From Platanthera guangdongensis (Eukaryota > Streptophyta > Magnoliopsida > Asparagales > Orchidaceae): a stretch of DNA of 64,000 nt. The notes beneath the pieces are model-generated. The model made no database searches. It was not told where the DNA came from and saw nothing but the letters and a program-made list of their open reading frames with translations. The translations under genes and the position numbers were made by a program. The stretch covers positions 99,685,707 through 99,749,706 of the forward strand of contig CM077159.1 in NCBI GenBank assembly GCA_039583875.1. The letters run 5' to 3'. Numbering within the stretch: the first letter of the stretch is position 1; each line of letters starts with the position of its first letter. Shown piece after piece: positions 57,078 to 64,000 of this stretch.

Positions 57078-58699
57078 TGTTGAATTTTGTGAAGTAGAAG
57101 TGGTTGACGGGACAGGCCGGGCGGCCTGGGGCGGACAGCTTTGGCGGACTAGGCGGACTGAGCAGACTATGATGTGCGGCCTGGTGGAAGGTCTAGTGAT
57201 AAGCCGGCTGTCTTCTGAGCGGGTTGTTTGCATGGAGTCCGCGGGCTATGCGGCCTGGTATCTGCGGATAGAGAGGCTTGTGGACTGGTGCATTGCTCAG
57301 TGGCTGACGGTGCAAGCTTGTGTTGATAGGCGGGTTGGCTCATGTTCGCGGGAAGCTTGCGGACTGGTGTGTCCGCGGTTTGGGCTGTTGCGGACTGAGC
57401 TTAGAGCTTGGCTGAGGCCTTGACAAGCTCTGGTGGCACAGCAGGTGCTTTGCTGTGGAGATCGTTTGACGGACTGGTTTTGTAGTCCGGGGATGGCTGC
57501 TGCGTTGGACAGAAGTGCGAGGAGCTCGCGGACTGATGGCGGTCTGTGCTAGGGTATTTGGCGGACGGGAGTTTGAGTCCGCCATGCTCGCATTGGCCTT
57601 TGATGGTTTTGGACTTGGTCACACTTTGTGCCAAGGCCATGGTGTCCGCGGTATCCGCGAAGTCCGCTGTGACCGGGCGGACTGTTGCTATCTGCCTTTG
57701 GTCGTGGACTTGTGGCGGATTGAGGTGTGAGTCTTGCGGACTGCCTCGGTTTGGTGCGGACAGCCATTGAAGGGGGTTGCTGTCCTGCAGTGGTTGGAGC
57801 TTTGCGGGCTGATGCCTTGTCCGCATAGCTTGGGCGGACTGGAGAGGGTTCGTCAATGGTTGCCTTGCTCCTGGCGGTTTTCCTTGGTATCCGGCTAAGT
57901 CCTTGCGGACTCGGCAGACGGAGTTTTGTTATCGCGCGGGCTGGGGCGGTGTCGCTATCTCTTGGGCGGTGACCACACTCCTCACCTTGCCTATAAATAG
58001 GACCCCCCTGGCACATCTACAGTAACCTAAGTAACTTGAGTGAACAGTAAATTGGGTTGAGCGAAGGGCTACGGTCTCAGTTTGTCTGTCCGCGCGGATT
58101 GATTCAGGCTAACGGTTTGCTGTGTGCAGGTCGCGCGGGTAGCTTCAAGGAGCCAGGAGTTTGGCTGTGACTTCGGTCAAGTACTTGGAAGTGTGCTGTC
58201 TCTGCAGACTCAGCAGGAGGTCGCTCTGCGGCTTGTCAGTTCTGTTTCATCTTTGCCAGCTTCAATAACCTATCCGCCGGCTTCAGGCGGGTAGGGGTGT
58301 TCCTCAGTTCAGGTTCAGCAGGAGACGAATAACGGTGTGTCCGTGCGGTCTCTCGGCTTCGGCGGACTCTGTGGTTATTCGGCGGATTGCAGCTTAGTTT
58401 GGGCGATCTCAGCGGACTCGGCGACCTCGCGGTCTCGGCGGACTCCGGTGCTGTCCGCCCAGCTTGTTTTTTGGTGCTTTCTATTTACAGTTGTTATACT
58501 AGAGAAATCATGTCTCGCTATGTATGCCTCGTGGTGTATAGAAGTGAATGAATAATAGACCTGCTTGTGCTTCCATTGTTTGTTGGGTTTAACCTTTGTT
58601 CTTTGGTTTCCGCTGGTTCAACGTGAGAACTGGGTAGTTCCGAAGATATTAATTTGGTGTTTGGGCTATCTTGCTGACCACGTTGAGAAAAATTTAACA
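57078..58699 (+). repeat. Element N copy 2, 5' LTR
   Basis: It runs TGTTGAATTTTGTG to AAATTTAACA, 1622 bp. It is alignable to both N LTRs with a few indels, and lacks about 30 bp near 57270. The TATA box CTATAAATAG is at 57991-58000. Confidence 0.9.
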
Positions 58700-58715
58700 T
58701 GGTATCAGAGCCAGG
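58700..58715 (+). other. Element N copy 2 primer-binding site
   Basis: TGGTATCAGAGCCAGG follows the LTR end directly, complementary to initiator Met tRNA. Confidence 0.92.
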
Positions 58716-58831
58716 TTGCTGAGGTTCAGTTGCGTGAGCAGAAGTCAGCCAGTGTTATTACTCAGTGATTGAGTGGTGATCAACCTGTGTTGTTGCTCGG
58801 AGCTGCTGAAAGGTTGCCAACAGGTGTTACA

Positions 58832-59603
58832 ATGGAAGGGAGCTTTGCAAGAGGTCTGGGCACTGAACTCTTAATGCCGACTAACTTCAAGAAGTGGAAG
58901 TCGTGCATGAAGAGTTATCTTCTTGGCGAGGAGCTGTGGGAAGTCGTCAGTGGTGACGACAGGCAGGAAGTCACTGGTGCTTTCGGTACTGCTGAGCAGG
59001 TTAGGCTCTGGAGAAGAACAAATGCTAAGGCGGAGTTCATTCTGAAGAGAGACGTGTCTCCGAAACTGTTTGATCACATCGTTGGGTGTGAGTCGGCTGC
59101 TGATATTTGGACAACCATTGATGAGTTGTTCAATAGGAAGAATGTGGCGCGGCTTCAGTTCCTGGAGAATGAGTTGGCCAAGGCAACTCAGGGAGACCTT
59201 TCCATCTCCAAGTACTTCTTAAAGATGAAGAGCTTGTGTGCTGAGCTGTCGGCACTGGATCCTGATGAGCCTATCTCTGAGGCTAAGATGAAAAGGCACA
59301 TTATCCGCGGCTTGCGGAAGGAGTATGTGGCCTTTGTTACATCTGTTCAAGGGTGGGCTACTCAGCCGTCGTTGCTGGAGCTGGAGAATCTGCTTGCCTC
59401 GCAGGAGAGCTTAGCAAGGCAGATGGCTGGAGTGAACCTAAATCAGGAAGGCAGCGAAGCTCTCTTCTCAGGCAAGAAGAAAGGATGGGAAGGGAAGAAG
59501 AAGAAGAAGGTGCATGCCGTTGGTGAGAAGGAGACTTCAACTTCATATCCGCCGGAGAGGAGCAATGCTCCTAAGGACTGGAAGAATAACCTGAAGTGCT
59601 TGA
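58832..59603 (+). pseudogene. Element N copy 2 Gag, truncated at the zinc knuckle
   Basis: It starts MEGSFARGLGTELLMPTNFK. It follows the nested N Gag closely for 257 codons with no stop, then breaks at the first Cys of the knuckle (LKC). After that the sequence is unrelated (TGATGGGCCCGCG at 59604). Everything from the knuckle on, including the 3' LTR, is missing. The open frame shows that the break is fairly recent. Confidence 0.88.
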
Positions 59604-60582
59604 TGGGCCCGCGAACAGACTCTTACTGTGGTTGGTTCGGTGAGTCGATCGCCGCGGGCTTGCTCGGGTAGGCAAGTGCACCTATCGCAAGTAGTACTCG
59701 ATATTTGGGGGAATACCGAGGTCGTATTGTTCTCGGGGTCGCGTTGACTATTCTTACTCCTCCGGGAGGACTATTATTTTACTGAAAGTAAGGTGGATTT
59801 TTTTTAACTTAAAAAAGACGGAAAAGCAAAGGAGCGAAATAACGATTTAGAAAATATTCGATGAAGGGTTAACGCTCGGCATCGAATCGGATTAAGACTA
59901 AAACAATTTTTAATAATTAAAAGACTTAGTTTTCAAATTAATAATAAGGCAACTTGGCCCTGGAGGTTCCACAAATGTGATCTCACCTAGCTATAGGGAT
60001 ATCGCTCACCTAAACGTTAAGACTATTCGACCGAACGTTAGTCCGACGAAGGATTCCTCTTAACGCCCGCTTTACGCTAAGAACCCCGCTATTGGGTGGG
60101 GAACCCAATCCGGTAGAATTACGCTAGTCCTCTCTCGAGGGTATGCACGCAACTCTATTTACCCAGGGGTGATCGGTCCATATGAACGGCCTCTCGGCTA
60201 GCTAGCATATGGACTACGGAAATAGGTCCCACACATCGATTATGTGGTCCTACGCGTCGTAAACCCGGGGTAAACCTTAAGTGCTTAAATTAAAATGAAA
60301 ATAAAGAGCTTCAATTATTATAAATCATTTTGAATGTCCCAATGCTCTTCGATGCCGAGGCTAATAGCGATTAGCCACACATCGGTATGGGGACGGCTTA
60401 TAATTTAGTGAGGCGCGAGTTCGAAATTAAACACTAAACGTTTATAAGAAAGGGACATAAGAAAAATAACAACATTTAGAAAGCTAAAAAGTTAACTAAA
60501 ACGAGAACTCACGCACACTCCAAATTATAAATTAAACAGAAACTAAGTTACACATAAAAGAAAATTGCATATTTCAAATTTG

Positions 60583-60930
60583 CGAGTCCCACTCAAACGT
60601 GTGGGGCGGTAAATAAAAGCTGAAAATTGCAAGACCTACTCAAACGAGTAGGACTGAAATGAAAGCGAGTCCTACTCAAATGAGTAGGAGAAAATAAATG
60701 CGATTACAGGGCTATAAAGTCCGGCCATTTAACTCAAGTGAGTAGGCGGAAAAATAAAGAAAGAAAAATTGCAAGTCCTACTCAAACGAGTAGGACTGGA
60801 ATAAGGTTCGGCCATTAAACTCAAGTGAGTAGGCGGAAAAAAATAAAGAAAGAAAAATTACAAGTCCTACTCGAACGAGTAGGACTGAAAATGAAAACGA
60901 TGCGTCATTTAACTCTTAACGAGTAGGCGG
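60583..60930. repeat. Tandem array of AGTCCTACTC...GAGTAGGACT hairpins
   Basis: Perfect or near-perfect inverted repeats with 10-bp arms and a 4-base loop lie at 60632-60655, 60668-60690, 60774-60797 and 60863-60886. Between them a second element, ACTCAAGTGAGTAGGCGG, recurs at 60731 and 60820. The last units form a tandem repeat of about 90 bp. Confidence 0.88.
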
Positions 60931-61926
60931 AAATAAATGCACACAGACACACACACTCCATAAGAATTTCAAGAAAACAATAAAGCTAACACCTACACTC
61001 ACACACTCTACATAATTTGAATCAAAGCATAAAAATTATACACCTACACTCACACACTCTACAAATTTTGAACAAAGCATTAAAAGAAAGCAATAAAGCT
61101 AACACCTACACTCACACATACAACATGAAAAATCAAAGTTACCTAAAAATTTAAACTTTTACTTTTTCAAGTATAGGTTTTGCCAAAAACAAATAAAAAG
61201 AAGAAATTACAATTTTAGAAGACAAAAGTTTTTCAAAACAAATTAAAAACCAAAGTTTTTGGAAAATTAAAATTTCAACATTTTCATTCCTAGGATTTCA
61301 TAAAAGAGCTAAAAAAGTTGAAATAAAAAAGAAAGAAGAAAAAAGGTTTTCATCCTAAAATAAAGCTAAGTAAAAAAAAACAAAAGAAACTTTAGTAACT
61401 CTTTTACACATTCATAAGAGTGAAGATGTTGAAGAAATTAAAAGAAGACAAGAAAAAAAAGAAAAAGCTAATTCATCATTTCATGAATTTCAAACAAAAC
61501 CTAACTTGAGAAAAATTAAAGGCATGTAAAGAGGAAAACCTATCATCCCTAAGCATGAAAACAAGTAAAAAAAAACATGTAAAGTAATCATGTTACACTC
61601 ATACACACACACATACTTTTCATAAATGAAGAACAAAGATGAAACTAAGAATAAAAAGGAGAAGGAAAGTGGGCACAAGTGTTCATTCCAAAACCATATA
61701 TGAAGAGAAAATTTAACATTTTATTGATTAAAATGAAACTATTACAAGCTATTACAAAGGGCTAAAGCTAAAGCAAAACAAGAATTGAAATAAAAAAGGG
61801 AGAAATCTCCTTACATAGCCTTAAAATCACGGATGCAGCCCACAAAAAGACACTAAATTGGCCCAAAAATCTGAACCCTTGGACCTTACAGAACTGGGCT
61901 ATTTATAGAAAAAAAATTTCTAAGTA

Positions 61927-62166
61927 CACGCCCTCAGTCACGGGCGTGTAGTGGGGGCGTGACAGTACTGTTCATGAAGGCGGCTGGCGATTGGACAGGA
62001 AAGTTGACTTCGGGCTGAGTTCGCGGCAGTCACGCCCCAGGTCACGGGCGTGACTCTGGGCGTGTCGGGGAGGTAGAACCGGGCGCGGGTTGCGCCGAAA
62101 GTCTTCGGCAGCATCTTGTCGGGCTAGCTGGAAAGGTCACTCCCCAGGTCACGGGGAGTGACCTTT
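61927..62166. repeat. Three hairpins with related loops in the presumed U3
   Basis: CACGCCC-TCAGTCAC-GGGCGTG (61927-61948); AGTCACGCCC-CAGGTCAC-GGGCGTGACT (62028-62055); AAAGGTCACTCCCC-AGGTCAC-GGGGAGTGACCTTT (62132-62166, 14-bp arms). The loops share the GTCAC core. Confidence 0.88.
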
Positions 62167-62646
62167 ACGGCAAAGCGTGCCATTTACCCGTAGAATTAGA
62201 ACATCGCGCACTTTGGGCTTTAAAACTCTTAAACCTCGACTCCAACTTAGCCGCTCAAAATAGAAAACTGCAACTGGAAAGTGTCGAGCTCGATGAATGG
62301 CGTGCGAACGCTTACGAGAGCAATAAATTCTATAAGGAGCGCTCTAAGTTATATCACGATCGAAAAATCAAGTCCCAGGTCAAAATTATTTCTCCGGGCG
62401 ATCTTGTCCTTCTTTACAATTCACGTCTTAGGCGTTTTTCCAGGTAAATTAAAATCTGTTGGTCCGTCGACACTCCTAGTTGACGAAGTTTTTCGAGCAT
62501 ATGGAACCGTATTCGTCTCCCACCCGGACAAAGGCTCTTTTAAAGTAAACGGTCATCGGTTAAAGTCTTATATAGGGTCAGGCGACCCAGTGATCGGTTT
62601 TAGCGAAACCATAACTTTCCTCCACATTATAAATCCGCCAAAATAG
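62164..62646 (+). pseudogene. Athila-like integrase C-terminal fragment
   Basis: The frame reads YGKACHLPVELEHRALWALK, then LQLESVELDEWRANAYE, SPGDLVLLYNSRLRRF. A one-base insertion in a T-run (about 62430) shifts to the frame with FPGKLKSVGPS, GSFKVNGHRLKSY. This order is the classic integrase tail of Athila-like gypsy elements. The catalytic core is missing on the left, where the palindrome-rich sequence abuts. Confidence 0.85.
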
Positions 62647-64000
62647 TCAAGCTACACGACTATAAACAAAGCGCTCCTGGGAGGCACCCCTCGAGCTTTT
62701 TTCTTCAGCTGCTTTTTCTAAAAACGCAGGGTTTCTGATCGGCCTCCCCCTACGCGTTTCACGGAAGCTTCTACCCACTTCCCTTTCTTTTCTTTGTACA
62801 TATTGTTTTTCCTTTCTGTTCCGCATACTTATGATACAACATTGGGGACAATGTTGGACTTAAGTATGTCACGGGGTATTTTCGTGCTTTACTTTCTGCC
62901 CAATTTCTAGCAGATTTTGAACTTTTTCTGCATTTCAAAAAAAAATACAAAAAAATACATATAACAACAAAGAAGCAAAAACAAGAAAAAATAGGAACAT
63001 TTAAAATGAAACAAAAATTTTAAATGAAAAACGATCCAAAATAAAATTTTTGTTTGTTCTCTTTCTTTCTTTTTTTTCCAAAAAAACTCAAAAACAATTA
63101 AAAAAAAAGAGAAAACACAAAAAATATATTTAGTACAATTCATCTTTGTAAATATTTTTTGTACTTCCTTTTTTCTCTCTCCCCCTTACTTAGGCATTCT
63201 TGCTAAAAACCTTCTTTTTCAGATTTTTGCAAAAGTTTGAGGTGAATCTATATAAAAAAAAAGGAATAGTTCAAAAAAAAACTCTAAGTTTTGGCTATCG
63301 CTTAATCAATTATAAGAGAGATCGAAACAAATATACGGGGTGTAAGAGTTAAGTCCTAAAGATAATATGTAGATGATTTAAATAGCGCAAAAGTTTTGGC
63401 CAAAAGACTTCTTGATGTAATCAAAAACTATAAAGGCAATCAAAAAAAATTTTTGAAATAAATGGTTAGAATTAACGAAATTCCATACTTTGGAACTTTT
63501 CTGCTATCCAAGAATTCTGTTCTGAGCTTTATACGAGTGTTATCGGAAATGTGAATACAATTTACTAATTATGCTCTCAAAAAGATTTGCTACCCGTTTG
63601 AATTAATTATTGATTGAATCGTGTACATTGGCTAAATAGCCGGGGTTAAGTGGGTTTATGAAGAATTCTTGATATGCTTGTTAAAACTAGGTGAGGTAAT
63701 TTTAGGGACTACTTCTCGAACCTCCATTTTCATTAATAGGAGCACGTATATTAGTTAGAAATAACGAAATCTATAGAATTTTCCTAATATGACTTACTTT
63801 TAGCTTTCTGAACTTCATTGGAACGAATAAATTATTAAGGTTGCTCTCAATGTATATTTGTAGGAGTTACAAATCTAGTTATTCTCTTACTCCATATATA
63901 ATCTTTTAAAATTATGACCTACTTGTTTACATGAACGAAATCTTTATTCCCATTGACATAAGATCCTATGTCAATGGATAAGATTTCGTTCCGTAAACAT
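62647..64000 (+). mobile_element. Athila-like 3' spacer
   Basis: GCTCCTGGGAGGCACCCC at 62673-62690 and CATTGGGGACAATGTTGG at 62840-62857 are short motifs that commonly follow the integrase gene of Athila-like elements. The rest is AT-rich with A-runs and T-runs. There is no ORF of note and no LTR start before the window ends. Confidence 0.6.
63925..63998. repeat. Imperfect 74-bp inverted repeat at the window end
   Basis: The centre CCATTGACATA-AGATCC-TATGTCAATGG has perfect 11-bp arms. Outer arms ACGAAATCTT/AAGATTTCGT and GTTTAC/GTAAAC extend it to about 34 bp per side. The function is unknown. Confidence 0.8.

Larger units (their letters stand above)
59604..62166 (-). mobile_element. Palindrome-rich LTR-like non-coding sequence
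   Basis: No ORF of note in 2.5 kb. Near the left end, 'aggcaagtgcacctatcgca' with 'ataccgaggtcgtattg' resembles a motif common in plant gypsy LTRs. A minus-strand TATA box CTATAAATAG lies at 61910-61919. On the minus strand, that would make 61920-62166 the U3. It is flanked by unrelated fragments on both sides, and no TSD was found. It may be a solo or broken LTR. Confidence 0.45.

Noticed and set aside
62907..63143. Phe/Lys-rich 78-codon frame
   Set aside because: It comes from A-runs and T-runs in the Athila-like spacer. It is low complexity with no family.

Overview
This window looks like pericentromeric or intergenic DNA from the nuclear genome of a flowering plant. I found no host gene, rRNA, tRNA or CRISPR array. 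Almost all of it is LTR retrotransposon sequence nested several layers deep. Support comes from LTRs with TG...CA ends, target-site duplications, initiator-Met-tRNA primer sites (TGGTATCAGAGC type), polypurine tracts, and gag/pol domains of Ty1-copia and Ty3-gypsy.

Layout. (1) 1-523 is a piece of a Sirevirus-like copia LTR. (2) 523-3063 plus 22811-23665 is the 3' end of a Ty3-gypsy element ('G') with a broken ORF, a polypurine tract and an LTR. (3) Copia element 'A' (3064-22810, minus strand, TSD CTCCT) splits the G LTR. A has decayed gag-pol, a long post-pol ORF, and a complete GC-rich copia element 'N' (6194-13722, plus strand, one intact polyprotein) nested in that ORF. (4) 23666-26550 is a minus-strand gypsy gag fragment with its LTR. 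(5) 26945-32476 holds three further Sirevirus-type pieces: LTR E, LTR plus gag C, and LTR plus post-pol ORF D. (6) 32477-34823 is a second G-like LTR end followed by an unresolved GC-rich stretch. (7) 34824-50941 is an old Tekay/Del-like LTR carrying a full-length Sirevirus-like copia 'B' (36584-48866, minus strand, TSD ATATA). (8) 50942-56903 is a decayed Tekay/Del-like element (LTR, gag, protease, RT). It is cut by a B-type LTR, which is cut in turn by a second copy of N (57078-59603). (9) 59605-62166 is non-coding, palindrome-rich and LTR-like. (10) 62164-64000 is an Athila-like integrase tail and 3' spacer.

Main result. Elements A and B are divergent from each other but share a non-coding cassette between the pol stop codon and a long ORF of about 0.9-1.0 kb of codons that follows pol. 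The order is an array of family-specific TCGA-core palindromes, then a TATA box, then a leader of about 100 nt, then an ATGG start. The same family-specific palindromes sit in the U3 region of each element's own LTRs. This looks like an internal promoter for the post-pol gene, built from the same cis-repeats as the LTR promoter. The post-pol protein has a conserved N-terminal domain shared by A and B, and a C-terminal block shared by A and D. In A it also has a basic RG-rich tract, which does not suggest an envelope protein.

Insertion order inferred from nesting: G and the old Tekay LTR first, then A, B and the second Tekay element, then the B-type LTR at 56904 and the N copies. Only N keeps an open polyprotein, and its own 5' LTR has lost its TATA box. 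All positions were read by eye. Boundaries inside decayed, single-copy stretches are approximate.
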